Source: Variovorax flavidus
GTDB taxonomy: Bacteria; Pseudomonadota; Gammaproteobacteria; Burkholderiales; Burkholderiaceae_C
Direction: 5' to 3'
NCBI RefSeq assembly: GCF_030317145.1
Contig: NZ_JASZYE010000002.1
Coordinates: 186,001 to 250,000, forward strand
DNA length: 64,000 nt
The position numbers and the translations under genes were made by a program. This document shows, piece by piece, positions 8,394-17,447 of this stretch. How positions within the stretch are numbered: position 1 is the stretch's first letter; each line of letters opens with the position of its first letter. The notes under the pieces were generated by a model. The model had not been told where the DNA came from, ran no database searches, and saw only the letters and a program-made list of their open reading frames with translations.

Positions 8394-10346
8394 ATGAAGA
8401 ACTCACCGCTCAAAGCCCCCTATCCAGTTGCCGAATTCATGGAGCTTTCGATCGAAGAGACGCTGAGTTGCGCGCTCACGACGAACGCAGACTTCTTCGA
8501 TGAAGGCGACACGTCCTCACCGGCACCTTGCGACACCACGTTGCGGGTCACCCTGTTCTTTGATGGCACCAACAACAACGAGCGGAGAGACCGCCCACAC
8601 CGAAGTCACAGCAACATCGTCAAGCTGTTCGACGTGCACAAGGACGATAAGGCCCTGGAAGGCGTCTTCAAGATCTACGTCCCCGGCGTAGGCACCCGCT
8701 TCCCCGAGATCGGCGAACTGCGCGAGGAGCCCATGGGCAAGGCCGCCGGCAAGGGCGGTCAGGCGCGCATCCTGTTCGGATTGCTGCAGGTGTACAACGC
8801 CGTCCACCGCGCGGTCTACGGTGACGACCGACCCATGCTCGACGGCGACGCGATCAAGGCGCTGCTGCTGCGCTACGTCCGCGAGGTGACCTACGGTGAG
8901 AGGGTGGACGGCAGCGCGCCTCCGCTCGTCTCGCGAGCGGAGTGGTTCGACGCGCTGGGCCGCGAGTTGCGCGACAAGCTGCACAAGGCGATACGCTGGA
9001 AGCGCCAGCCCAGGATCCGCCAGCTCGTCATCTCGGTGTTCGGCTTCAGCCGCGGTGCGGTGCAGGCGCGGGCCTTTTGCCACTGGTTCGCCGATGCGGC
9101 CGCCGGGGGTTACTTCGCAGGCATTCCGGCCGCCATCCGGTTCGTCGGCCTGTTCGACTCGGTGGCCTCGGTGGGGCTGGCCGACTCGGCCCGACTGACC
9201 ACGCCGCTGTGGTTCGCAGACGGGCATTTCGACTGGGCCGCCGAAGTGCGCAAGCCGCTGCCCTCGATGGTGGGGAAGGTCGTGCACTACGTGGCGGGCC
9301 ACGAGCAGCGGATGAACTTCCCCTTGACGCTGGTGCGCGGCGGCGAGGAACTGGAAGAAGTGATCTTCCCCGGCGTGCACAGCGATGTCGGCGGAGGCTA
9401 TGGTCCCGGTGCGCAGGGCCGCAGCCCGCAGCCGGCCGATCTGCTGTCGCAGATTCCGCTGCTGCACATGTACAAGGCAGCCCTTCTCGCTGGCGTGCCG
9501 ATGCAGGCTTTCTCCGAGATCCAGAAGAGGCCTGAAATCGCCGCCAACTTTCAGGTCAGCCAACGACTCGCCGAGGCCTGGGACAGCTACATGCGCCTCG
9601 TCGGCTTCAATGCCGACGGCCAGCACGTCGCGGAAGGAGACTACGGCGCGCTCGTGCGCCTGCACATGGGGCCCTACTACCGTCTGCGCGGCTTGCAACT
9701 CAGGCTCAGGTCCTTCGAGCAGGAAGCGGCCTTCCAGGCCGCCAGCGCCCAGGAGCAGGAAGACCTGTCCAGCTACAACCAACTGCTGCTCGGCGACGTG
9801 CGAATGGCGGTCTTGCGCAGAAAGCAAGACGCGAGCGGCAAGCCCTCGGGGTGGGACCCGACGTTTGGCGAGGTGGGCAACCAGTTTCCGAAGTTGCTGC
9901 TGCGCGGATGGCTGCCGCTGTCGGAATGGGAGCAGTGGGCCCTGAAGTGTGCGGACGAACCGCGCTTCGAGGCAAACCAGGGCGAGTTGCTGGCCGCCTA
10001 TGTCCACGATTCGCTCGCAGGGTTCTACCTGGCCTACCCCACCACCTGCGCCGACAAAGCAGCGCTGATAAGGCAGGTGCAGGCCAAGCAGGCAGAGGGA
10101 AAGGCGCTCAATCCCGTGGAAGCGCGCATTGCGGCTGCAATGGCGCGCGAACCGGAGTTGGCGCAGGAGGTTCGCGAGGGCAGCGACACGGAGGATCTTC
10201 CCCCTGCTTCCCGCAACCGCCTGGATGCAGTGTTTCCGGTGCTGAGCGACGCCGATGCACGCTACTTGCGCCAGACCGCGATCCTCACCCAGACGGCAAC
10301 CGCGCGAGAAGGGGGAGGTTATCTGCGGGCCCGCAAGGTGTTTTGA
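8394..10346 (+). CDS. DUF2235 phospholipase, Tle1-like T6SS effector
   Basis: A 650-aa protein of the DUF2235 alpha/beta-hydrolase family, which includes type VI lipase effectors of class Tle1. Motifs are LFFDGTNNNE near residues 53-62, the nucleophile elbow GFSRG with S219, LFDSVAS with D255 and GVHSDVGGGYG with H329; the last three are the likely catalytic triad. It has no signal peptide, as expected for a T6SS cargo. ATG 8394 is chosen over GTG 8388 for its better-spaced GAGAGG site. It is preceded by two lipoprotein genes. No vgrG, PAAR or hcp gene is in the window, so delivery would use machinery elsewhere. Confidence 0.87.
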   Translation: MKNSPLKAPYPVAEFMELSIEETLSCALTTNADFFDEGDTSSPAPCDTTLRVTLFFDGTNNNERRDRPHRSHSNIVKLFDVHKDDKALEGVFKIYVPGVGTRFPEIGELREEPMGKAAGKGGQARILFGLLQVYNAVHRAVYGDDRPMLDGDAIKALLLRYVREVTYGERVDGSAPPLVSRAEWFDALGRELRDKLHKAIRWKRQPRIRQLVISVFGFSRGAVQARAFCHWFADAAAGGYFAGIPAAIRFVGLFDSVASVGLADSARLTTPLWFADGHFDWAAEVRKPLPSMVGKVVHYVAGHEQRMNFPLTLVRGGEELEEVIFPGVHSDVGGGYGPGAQGRSPQPADLLSQIPLLHMYKAALLAGVPMQAFSEIQKRPEIAANFQVSQRLAEAWDSYMRLVGFNADGQHVAEGDYGALVRLHMGPYYRLRGLQLRLRSFEQEAAFQAASAQEQEDLSSYNQLLLGDVRMAVLRRKQDASGKPSGWDPTFGEVGNQFPKLLLRGWLPLSEWEQWALKCADEPRFEANQGELLAAYVHDSLAGFYLAYPTTCADKAALIRQVQAKQAEGKALNPVEARIAAAMAREPELAQEVREGSDTEDLPPASRNRLDAVFPVLSDADARYLRQTAILTQTATAREGGGYLRARKVF

Positions 10347-10370
10347 GCCTTCGGGCGGCGCTTCGCTGTG

Positions 10371-10856
10371 TCAACTGCGATGTGAGTCGCGTCCGCGCAG
10401 CGCCTTGAGCCGCTCGATGCTCTCGGCCGGCCAGTACTCCGACCGGCTGTAGTACTCCTCTACCGCCGGCATGCCCGGCGGTATTACCACCCACGGCTGC
10501 TTCGACGCGGTGAAGATGTGGATGTCAGGCGGCAACGCGTCGGGCGCGTCCAGCGTGCCGACGCGGACGAACTTCACCGCTTCGCCGGCACCTGCGTAGT
10601 GGCTCCAGAGCGCGACATGGCACCGCGGGCAGCGCGCGATCTTCTGGCCCTTGCCGCTCAGCGACGGCGTATCGACCAGGTCGACCTCGCCTTGCAGCAG
10701 CTCCACCCGGTCGCTCTCGATCATTGCGTTGAGCGCGAACGAAGTGCCGCTTTCGCGCTGGCACCAGCGGCAGTGGCAGCAATTCACGAAGAGCGGCTTC
10801 GTCGCCATGCGGTAGCGCACGGCGCGGCAGGTGCATCCTCCTTCGATCGGGAACAT
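10371..10856 (-). CDS. GFA (glutathione-dependent formaldehyde-activating) family protein
   Basis: A 161-aa zinc-binding protein of the GFA/CENP-V family. It shows the expected Cys clusters: GCTC near residues 7-10, NCCHCRWCQ near 25-33 and CPRC near 76-79. Family members bind zinc and some react with glutathione adducts, but most have no proven substrate. It converges with the phospholipase gene (24 bp apart) and is followed upstream by the LysE-type gene 13 bp away, perhaps forming a two-gene unit with it. Confidence 0.88.
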   Translation of the reverse strand: MFPIEGGCTCRAVRYRMATKPLFVNCCHCRWCQRESGTSFALNAMIESDRVELLQGEVDLVDTPSLSGKGQKIARCPRCHVALWSHYAGAGEAVKFVRVGTLDAPDALPPDIHIFTASKQPWVVIPPGMPAVEEYYSRSEYWPAESIERLKALRGRDSHRS

Positions 10857-10869
10857 CGCAGGTCTCCTT

Positions 10870-11517
10870 TCAGACGCGATGGGCGGACGCCAGGAGTCGA
10901 AGCCCCAATGACACCATCACGGCACCGGCCACCCGGTCGGCCCACGCCTTGTATCGGAGGTAGGTCTGCTGCGGCCCCCTGGAGGACAGGGCCAGCGCCA
11001 CCAGCACGTACCAACTGGTTTCGAGCACGAGGACCACTGCCACGATGCCCAGGCCGAAGGCCAGGGACGGCGAAGCCGGCATGAAGGCCGCGAACACGCT
11101 GGCGTAGACGATGGCCGTCTTGGGATTGCTCAGCTGCGTGGCGAGGCCGAGGAGGAACGAGCGGCCCGCCACGCGATGCCCGCCGCGCTCGCCGCCCTCC
11201 CCGGACGGCGACGCCATCGACAGCGGCTGGCGCGCGCCCAGCCAGATCCGCACGCCGAGGTAGGCCAGGTAAAGGCCCCCCGCGATCTTGAGGACGATGA
11301 AGAGCGTGGGGACAGCCAGCAGCAGCGCCTGCAAGCCGGCCAGCGCCGCGAGCGCGAAGCAGGCGCCGCCCACCCCCATGCCGAAGGCGGCAGCCACGCC
11401 TTCCGTGCGCGACAGCGACACCGCCGTGCGCGCGACCATCACGAAGCTCGGGCCGGGACTCACCACGCCGACGGCCAGCGCGCCGGCGATGCCCAGCAGA
11501 GGGAGCAACTGGTTCAA
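10870..11517 (-). CDS. LysE/RhtB family amino acid exporter
   Basis: A 215-aa inner-membrane protein with about six hydrophobic segments and the family signature VGVVSPGPSFVMVARTAV near residues 16-33. The family exports amino acids or their analogues. The start is a TTG at 11517, supported by a strong AAGGAGAG site six bases before it, and no nearby ATG exists. The substrate cannot be deduced. Confidence 0.88.
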   Translation of the reverse strand: MNQLLPLLGIAGALAVGVVSPGPSFVMVARTAVSLSRTEGVAAAFGMGVGGACFALAALAGLQALLLAVPTLFIVLKIAGGLYLAYLGVRIWLGARQPLSMASPSGEGGERGGHRVAGRSFLLGLATQLSNPKTAIVYASVFAAFMPASPSLAFGLGIVAVVLVLETSWYVLVALALSSRGPQQTYLRYKAWADRVAGAVMVSLGLRLLASAHRV

Positions 11518-11567
11518 CTTTCTCTCCTTGCCCCTGGATCGGGGGCTCGGAGATTACTCCACCCGGC

Positions 11568-13046
11568 TCAGGCCATGAAGCCGACGTTTTTCGGGTAGTC
11601 GATGCCGTTGGCGTTGCCGCCGAAGTTCTTCAGGTTCGGCAGGATGCCCGGCAGGTCGGCATCGGGCACGCCGAACCACCTGGCGAGCGTCGCGCCGTAC
11701 TGGTCGACCGAGGTCGTCGGGATCAGGCGGCCCTGCCCCACGTGGCCCTCGTAGCCGGGGAGCTTGGCGTCGTTGTTGATGCTGACGACCTGCGGCGTGC
11801 CGTAGAACTGCTTGCCGTTGACGGCGCCGCCGACGACGAAGTGGTGGCTGCCCCAGCCATGGTCGGAGCCATCGCCGTTGCTGGCCAGCGTGCGGCCGAA
11901 ATCCGACGCCGTGAAAGCGGTGACCTTGTCGGCAATGCCGAGCGCGGCCGTCTGACGATAGAAGGCGGTCATCGCGTCGCTCAACTGCTGCATCAGCCCG
12001 GGCTGGTTGGCGATCAGGTTGTCGTGCAGGTCGAAGCCGCCCATCGACACGAAGAACACCTGCCGCTTGACGCCCAGCGCGGTGCGGCCATGGATGAGCC
12101 GGGCCACCATCTTCAGCTGGCGAGAGAGGCCCGTGTTCAGCGCGCCGAAGGAATCGACCGGGAGCGCGCCCGAGAGCGCGCCGGTGACGGTCGTCTCGGC
12201 TTCCACCGCACGCTTGGTGACGCGGTTGTATTCGTTCTCCAACACATGGCTGCGTGCTTCCTGCACCAGCTGCGCCATCGCGGACCGGACGGAGGCCGAC
12301 ACGTACCCGCCCGTGCCCTTGACGCTGTTGATGCCGACGGCGCCGTTGGTGCTGACCTGGTACTGCAGCGCCTGGTCGCCCGAGAGGAACACGGCGTTGC
12401 CCGCGACGGACATGCAGGTGAAGAGCGAGTTGGCGTTCGCGCCCTGCGACAGCGCCAGGTCGCCAAGGTTGCCGCCCCAGCCCACCGTCGAGCCTTCCGG
12501 CGATGACGACTGCCAGGTCGACTGCTGGTCGTTGTGCGAGAACAGCTTGGGCGGCTGCGGGTAGAGCTTCTTGTTGCTGTTGTTGTACTGCGCCCGATTG
12601 AGCGGCACCACCAGCGGGCCGACGTTGAGCTGCACCGCGGCCTTGCCGTCGACGTTGAAGAGGTTCGCCAGCTGGGTCATCGACGGGTGCAAGGCGTACT
12701 GGCGCCCGTCCGCCAGAGGCGTGGTGGGCGTCAACAGCGTCTTCGCCACGTCCATGTCGTTCTTGGCGATGGCGATGCCGCCCGAGGCCTGCGGGATGCG
12801 GATGGCGCTGTAGGCGTTGTAGCTCGGGTCGTCATAGGTGATGACGGTGTTGGCGTAGTCGTTGCCGCCGAACAGGAAGACGCAGACCAGCGCCTTGTAG
12901 TCGTCGCCGGGCGCGGCCTGCGCGGCTGCTTCGCCCATCGCGGCCAGGTTGAGCGCGAAGGGCAAGGCGGTGCCGGCCATGGCCAGCTGGCCGGAACGGC
13001 GCAGGAAGGCGCGGCGGCTATGGGCTGCAGGATCGATCAGATGCAT
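11568..13046 (-). CDS. DUF1501 family exported protein
   Basis: A 492-aa protein beginning with a Tat-type signal (SRRAFLRRSGQLAMAG) followed by a hydrophobic stretch ending in AAAQA. The body matches DUF1501: KALVCVFLFGGNDYANT at the start of the mature part and ASDFGRTLASNGDGSDHGWG near the C-terminus. These proteins have an alkaline-phosphatase/sulfatase-like fold and are nearly always paired with DUF1800 proteins. Substrate and role are unknown. It lies 11 bp after the DUF1800 gene. Confidence 0.9.
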   Translation of the reverse strand: MHLIDPAAHSRRAFLRRSGQLAMAGTALPFALNLAAMGEAAAQAAPGDDYKALVCVFLFGGNDYANTVITYDDPSYNAYSAIRIPQASGGIAIAKNDMDVAKTLLTPTTPLADGRQYALHPSMTQLANLFNVDGKAAVQLNVGPLVVPLNRAQYNNSNKKLYPQPPKLFSHNDQQSTWQSSSPEGSTVGWGGNLGDLALSQGANANSLFTCMSVAGNAVFLSGDQALQYQVSTNGAVGINSVKGTGGYVSASVRSAMAQLVQEARSHVLENEYNRVTKRAVEAETTVTGALSGALPVDSFGALNTGLSRQLKMVARLIHGRTALGVKRQVFFVSMGGFDLHDNLIANQPGLMQQLSDAMTAFYRQTAALGIADKVTAFTASDFGRTLASNGDGSDHGWGSHHFVVGGAVNGKQFYGTPQVVSINNDAKLPGYEGHVGQGRLIPTTSVDQYGATLARWFGVPDADLPGILPNLKNFGGNANGIDYPKNVGFMA

Positions 13047-13057
13047 CGCGCGTTCCC

Positions 13058-14887
13058 TTATTTCTGGATGAGGTAGGAGGGCGAGGCCATCACCATCAGC
13101 ACCGCGGCGTACACGCGGTTGAGCTTGGCGGCGTCGGTGCTGGTCGCGTTCACGGCGGGCGTGTTGAGCGCGCTGGCGATCACCGCCTGCGTCGCGGCCG
13201 ACAGCTGGTTGCCGGCGAGCAGCAGGTTCAGGCGCCGCACCAGCGCCGCGGGGTCCAGCACCAGCGCGAATTCGCTCGCATAGGTCGCGTTCACGTCCTT
13301 GGTGTTCCTCGGCAGCGCACCCTGCATGTAGTTGAGGTAGCCGCCGACGCTGGTTTCGTTGACCACCTGGAATTCGGGCGCGACCATCTTCGCGCTGGCG
13401 ATCGCCGTCGAAGGCGGCACGTAGCCGGGGCGGAAGAAGTTGAAGACCGAGGGCGAACGCAGCGGGCTCTGGCCGAGCTGGCTGTTCGGCTGGGAGAGGT
13501 CGCCGATCTTCCAGTTGCCGGTGGTCGACACGGCGCCGAAGGTGCGCGCCCATTGCACGAAGCGCAGCATGGGCTCGCGCAGGCGGCCGAAGGCCGGGTC
13601 GCTCAAGCCGGCCGGGCTGCGCGCCTCGTTGTCCAGCACCACGGCAGCGAAGACGCTCTTCATGTCGCCGCGCACGCCGGAACCGTTGTCCGAGAAGACG
13701 TCGGACACGCGCTTGACGTAGGCCGCGCTCGGGTTGCTGGTCACCAGGCGCTGGATCAGCTGCTTCCCGATGAAGGGGCCGACGTTCGGATGGTTGAACA
13801 GCGTGTCGAGCGCGATCTTCAGCGCGGCCTTGCCCTCGGTGCCCGCCGGCACCGTGGCGCCGAGGAACCTCGCTTCGAGCGTCGAATGCCGCGAAGCCGT
13901 GAGCGCCATCGGGCGCGTGGTCCACAGGTTGCTCTCGGAGGTGGACCCATCGGGCCGGATGAAGCCGCCCGCCGTGCCGGCCTTTTCGTCGGTGCGGAGG
14001 TCGACGTCGTAGCCGGTGAAGACGCGTGCCAGGTTGGTCACGTCGTCGAGGGTGTAGGTGTCGAGCGGCGTGCCATCGGCGCCGGTCTTGACGGTGCCGT
14101 CGGCATTGAGCTGGTAAAGCCCGATGGACATGAGCTGCATGACCTCGCGCGCGTAGTTCTCGTCCGGCTGCCGGCCCTGGGCGTTTTCCTTCTGGTTGCC
14201 CTTGGTGTTGAGGTAGTAGCCCATCGCGGGGTTGAGCGTCACGTCCTCCAGCAGCTTGCGGAAGTTGCCGGTGACGCCCGCGACCAGCGTGTCCCAGTAC
14301 TGGGCCATCACGTAGTTGGACCAGTTGGCGCCGATGTCGTTGGACGACACCACGAAGATCTCGGTCAACGCCAGCGCCATGCGCTTGCGGAAGCCGTCCG
14401 GCGCGGTCATGAGCTGGTTCCAGATCATGTCGTCGGTGTTGACGGCGTTGTAGGGCTTGCTCGCGATCCAGTCCCAGCCGGTCTGCGTGGCGGGGCGGTC
14501 CACCTGCTCGCCCAGCCAGGCCAGGTAGCCCTTGCTGCGCACGGCGGCGATCTCCGCGTCGGAGGCGGAGAACTGCGATTGCAGGAGAAAGCGCGCGGCC
14601 TCGTCGTCGGTCCTGGCTTCGGGATAGACGTAGGTCTGCGCGGTCGGCGTGCTGGCGAGCGCGGTCAGCGAACCGGCTTGGCCGGCGGTGCCCGGCGCGG
14701 CGAACCCGCCACCTCCGCCGCTGCCTCCACCGCCTCCACACGCCGCGAGGGCGGCGGCCGCGGCCAGTGCGGCCGCGAGCGGGATCGGGTTGTGCGGCTC
14801 GGCCGCGGGGGCGGGCATGGACGTCTGCTCCACGCGCACCAACTCATCGGTCGCCTCGGCGCGACCGGTCGCGATGTCTTCCACCAT
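13058..14887 (-). CDS. DUF1800 family protein, probable lipoprotein
   Basis: A 609-aa protein. After about 35 polar residues comes an Ala-rich hydrophobic stretch, a lipobox-like LAAC and a poly-Gly linker. The DUF1800 body follows, with AARFLLQSQFSASDAEI, NYAREVMQLMSIGLYQLN and FIGKQLIQRLVTSNPS. ATG 14887 is preceded by GAGGAG; an upstream frame extension lacks a comparable site. It forms an operon with the downstream DUF1501 gene. The pair is widespread in bacteria that carry it, yet its function is uncertain. The poly-Gly linker after the putative lipidation site would tether the domain away from the membrane. Confidence 0.88.
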   Translation of the reverse strand: MVEDIATGRAEATDELVRVEQTSMPAPAAEPHNPIPLAAALAAAAALAACGGGGGSGGGGGFAAPGTAGQAGSLTALASTPTAQTYVYPEARTDDEAARFLLQSQFSASDAEIAAVRSKGYLAWLGEQVDRPATQTGWDWIASKPYNAVNTDDMIWNQLMTAPDGFRKRMALALTEIFVVSSNDIGANWSNYVMAQYWDTLVAGVTGNFRKLLEDVTLNPAMGYYLNTKGNQKENAQGRQPDENYAREVMQLMSIGLYQLNADGTVKTGADGTPLDTYTLDDVTNLARVFTGYDVDLRTDEKAGTAGGFIRPDGSTSESNLWTTRPMALTASRHSTLEARFLGATVPAGTEGKAALKIALDTLFNHPNVGPFIGKQLIQRLVTSNPSAAYVKRVSDVFSDNGSGVRGDMKSVFAAVVLDNEARSPAGLSDPAFGRLREPMLRFVQWARTFGAVSTTGNWKIGDLSQPNSQLGQSPLRSPSVFNFFRPGYVPPSTAIASAKMVAPEFQVVNETSVGGYLNYMQGALPRNTKDVNATYASEFALVLDPAALVRRLNLLLAGNQLSAATQAVIASALNTPAVNATSTDAAKLNRVYAAVLMVMASPSYLIQK

Positions 14888-15003
14888 GGACTCCTCACTC
14901 CTCGGCGCTCCGGCGCCGTACCTTTCAGGCAAGTGCCGTGCCCGGCCGTTGCCAGGGCCAAAGCGCTTCAGGAGGGGGTCAACGAGACACTATTTGTTAA
15001 GAA

Positions 15004-15024
15004 GTGTGACTTTTTTCGTCACAC
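15004..15024. promoter_or_regulatory. Inverted repeat upstream of the DUF1800 gene
   Basis: Perfect 7-bp arms GTGTGAC and GTCACAC are separated by a 7-bp T-rich spacer in the 176-bp gap between pyrF and the DUF1800 gene. On the leftward strand it is not followed by a T run, so it is not an obvious terminator of pyrF. An operator for the DUF1800/DUF1501 operon is the simplest reading. Confidence 0.35.
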
Positions 15025-15063
15025 AACCACGCGCCGGTGTGGCAGGCGGCGCGGAATGTCGCC

Positions 15064-15888
15064 TCAGGATTTGGCGGCTTCGAGCCCGTCGCGGGTCCGG
15101 GTCGCCTCGCGCCGGGCGGCTTCGGCAAAGTCGTCGCCGGAGGAGGCATAGCAGATGGCACGGGAGGAGTTGACGACGATCGGCGCATCCTGGCGCCAGC
15201 CTGCGCGCACGGTGGCGACGGCATCGCCGCCTTGCGCACCCACCCCGGGGATCAGCAGCGGCACCGTGGGCGCCAGCGCCCTGACCCGCTCGATCTCGGC
15301 CGGATAGGTGGCCCCGACCACCAGCCCCAGCTGGCCGTTCAGGTTCCACGGACCCTGCGCGAGCCGTGCCACGTGTTCATAGAGGAAGGGCTCTCCTTCC
15401 ACGCCCGCAAGGCGCTGGCCCTGCAGGTCGGCGCCGCCCGGATTGCTGGTGCGGCACAACAGGAAGGCGCCCTTGCCCTCGTGGCGCAGATAGGGCTCGA
15501 CCGAATCGAAGCCCATGAAGGGCGACAGGGTGACGGCATCGGCGCCGTAGCGCTCGAAAGCCTCGCGGGCGTACTGCTCGGCCGTCGAGCCGATGTCGCC
15601 GCGCTTGGCATCGAGGATCGTGGGCACATGCGGCGCGTTGCGGCGCATGTGCTCCATGAGCTGCTCCAGCTGCCCTTCGGCCCGGTGGGCGGCGAAGTAG
15701 GCGATCTGCGGCTTGAAGGCGATCGCGAGATCGGCCGTGGCATCGACGATGCGGGCGCAGAAGTCGTAGATCTTGCTGGCGTCGCCCTTCAGGTGGGCGG
15801 GGAATTTCGTCGGTTCGGGGTCGAGGCCGACGCACAGCAGCGAGCCGTTTTGGCGCTCGGCGGCGCGCAGCTTGTCCAGGAAGGTCAT
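15064..15888 (-). CDS. pyrF: Orotidine 5'-phosphate decarboxylase
   Basis: A 274-aa protein of the longer (type 2) OMP decarboxylase group common in betaproteobacteria. It decarboxylates OMP to UMP, the last step of de novo pyrimidine synthesis. The catalytic motif DAKRGD is at residues 93-98, with K95 as catalytic lysine. The N-terminal [14 protein letters not shown] and the phosphate-binding PGVGAQGGD near the C-terminus are also typical. ATG 15888 is the family-typical start. Confidence 0.96.
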   Translation of the reverse strand: MTFLDKLRAAERQNGSLLCVGLDPEPTKFPAHLKGDASKIYDFCARIVDATADLAIAFKPQIAYFAAHRAEGQLEQLMEHMRRNAPHVPTILDAKRGDIGSTAEQYAREAFERYGADAVTLSPFMGFDSVEPYLRHEGKGAFLLCRTSNPGGADLQGQRLAGVEGEPFLYEHVARLAQGPWNLNGQLGLVVGATYPAEIERVRALAPTVPLLIPGVGAQGGDAVATVRAGWRQDAPIVVNSSRAICYASSGDDFAEAARREATRTRDGLEAAKS

Positions 15889-15934
15889 GGGACGGAATTT
15901 TAGGCGCGCGGGCTCCGGCTGCCCGGCGCGGGCC

Positions 15935-16723
15935 TCAGCCGGCGCGTGCGAGCTGTTCGGCGGCCAGGCAGAGGTCGGCCCAGGCGCGGCCCTTGTCGGC
16001 CGGGTTGCGCAGCAGGTAGGCCGGGTGGTAGGTCGCGACGACGGGCGGCGCGTCCTGCACGCCGGGCAATATCGCCACCGGCAATGCGCGACCACGCAGC
16101 TTGCCGAGCGGATCGCCGCTTTGCAGCAGGCTCTGCGCCGCGAGCGGCCCCATGGCGAGCACGAGCCTTGGCGCCAGCGCGGCAGCGTGCTCCGCGAAGA
16201 CATCGGCGATGGGGCGCGGGCTCTCCGGCTGGCCCGAGGCCACGCCCCGGTGGGTGCGCATCAGGTGGACGGGCGTCTCGCCGTCGTGCAGTTGCAGGGC
16301 GCGCAGCATGTTGTCGAACAGCCGTCCCGCATCGCCGGCAAAGGGCTCGCCGTGGCGACCGTCGAGTTCGGGCGGCATGTCCGCGACGATGAGCCAGCCG
16401 CCCTGGGGTGCGGCCGCGTCGCCGTAGAGAAGCCGTGGCGCATCGACGAGGATGGAAGCGCCGTGGGTCGCAGGGACCGGCGCGCGGGGCGCCATGGCAG
16501 GTGCGGCCGCTGGCTCCACCGCCCGTGCGCGAACAGGCGCAGCGGGCGCGCGTTGCTCCACGGACGCTTCGTCCACAACGGCATCGCCGGCTGCGGGCGC
16601 CACCGCCGCGGCGACAGCCGGCGCTTCGACCTGCTCCCCCTTCGGCCACCAGAAGAGCTTGATGCCCATCTCGTCCAGCATCGCGCGCTGCCGCGCATCA
16701 AGAGTCACCCCACCCGTAGTCAT
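15935..16723 (-). CDS. Uracil-DNA glycosylase superfamily protein lacking Fe-S cysteines
   Basis: A 262-aa protein. The C-terminal two thirds resemble family 4/5 uracil-DNA glycosylases: [30 protein letters not shown] and the late [17 protein letters not shown] motif. The family 4 catalytic block GEAPGxxE is replaced here by ADMPPELDG. Only one Cys is present, so the [4Fe-4S] cluster of family 4 enzymes is missing. Residues 1-30 hold a conserved-looking peptide ([14 protein letters not shown]), followed by an Ala/Pro-rich linker to about residue 95. It may have a changed substrate or a binding role only. ATG 16723 is used; upstream sequence belongs to a repeat. Confidence 0.78.
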   Translation of the reverse strand: MTTGGVTLDARQRAMLDEMGIKLFWWPKGEQVEAPAVAAAVAPAAGDAVVDEASVEQRAPAAPVRARAVEPAAAPAMAPRAPVPATHGASILVDAPRLLYGDAAAPQGGWLIVADMPPELDGRHGEPFAGDAGRLFDNMLRALQLHDGETPVHLMRTHRGVASGQPESPRPIADVFAEHAAALAPRLVLAMGPLAAQSLLQSGDPLGKLRGRALPVAILPGVQDAPPVVATYHPAYLLRNPADKGRAWADLCLAAEQLARAG

Positions 16724-16770
16724 TTCAAAGAATCCCTGAATCCGAGGCCGGCAAAGCCAGGCCCGTTCGT

Positions 16771-16862
16771 GAAACACCGCGGAACCGGCTCCGCCGGGCC
16801 GCCGGTGTTGCCCCCTGCAAGGGGGTGGGCGAAGCGACACGAAGTGCGCGAAGCCTGGGGGT
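16771..16862 (-). repeat. Dispersed three-hairpin element, copy A
   Basis: Read on the minus strand it starts 3 bp after the rimI stop with CCCCCAGGCTTCGCGCACTT and ends with CCGCGGTGTTTC. It has three possible hairpins: CAC-TTC-GTG, CCCC-GGGG around the middle and a GGC-CCG/CCGG stem near the end. Nine similar copies are spread over the window. Confidence 0.85.
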
Positions 16863-16865
16863 GCC

Positions 16866-17447
16866 TCACTTCAAGCCTCCCCAGGCGCTGGTCGATTCGT
16901 GCAGGCGAAGGCTCATGACCACCGCATCTTCACGGCGACCGTCGTGCGCGGGGTAGTAGCCCTTGCGCATGCCGACGCGGCGAAAGCCATTGCGCTCGTA
17001 GACCGCGAGCGCGCGCGCATTGCTCGCGCGCACTTCGAGCCACAGCCATTGCGCGTTCTGCCCGCGCGACCAGCCGGCCAGCGCCTCCAGCATCAGCGGC
17101 GCCCAACCCTGCCTGTGAAAGGCCGGCGCCACCGTGATGTTGAGCAGGTGCACTTCATCCACGCCCTTCATGGCGACGAAATAGCCGATCAGCGTTTCTT
17201 CTTCGGCACGGCCCACCGCCCGGCTCCACAAGGCACGCACGCCGCTCGGGGGCGGCGCAGACTGGCCGTCGGTCGCAGGCGCCACGAGGCACTGGCAGTG
17301 GTAGCCGGCGAGCAGGGAATCGGTGAAATTGGCCTGCGTCCAGGGGTGCGTGAATGCCGCCTGCTCGATGGCGCAGACGGCGGGGATGCGCTCGGCCGTC
17401 ATCGGCTCGAGGCGGGCTTCACGCGGCTGTTGCAGGACGGCGCTCAT
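16866..17447 (-). CDS. rimI: Ribosomal protein S18 alanine N-acetyltransferase
   Basis: A 193-aa GNAT protein with the RimI signatures AIEQAAFTHPWTQANFTDSL near residues 27-46 and VAPAFHRQGWAPLMLEAL in the acetyl-CoA-binding region, then LEVRASNARALAVYERNGF. It acetylates the N-terminal alanine of ribosomal protein S18. Its start overlaps the tsaB stop by 4 bp (17444-17447), the tsaB-rimI pairing seen in many proteobacteria. The middle insert PPPSGVRALWSRAVGRAE is unusual for the family. Confidence 0.93.
   Translation of the reverse strand: MSAVLQQPREARLEPMTAERIPAVCAIEQAAFTHPWTQANFTDSLLAGYHCQCLVAPATDGQSAPPPSGVRALWSRAVGRAEEETLIGYFVAMKGVDEVHLLNITVAPAFHRQGWAPLMLEALAGWSRGQNAQWLWLEVRASNARALAVYERNGFRRVGMRKGYYPAHDGRREDAVVMSLRLHESTSAWGGLK

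Noticed and set aside
10347..10370. Short gap after the phospholipase gene tested as an attachment site for a mobile islet
   Set aside because: No direct repeat matching the other border near 6951-7030 could be found, and no tRNA gene or integrase is present.
13553..15151. A 500-codon plus-strand frame opposite the DUF1800 gene
   Set aside because: Antisense composition; it crosses the promoter region of DUF1800 and part of pyrF, and no motif is visible.
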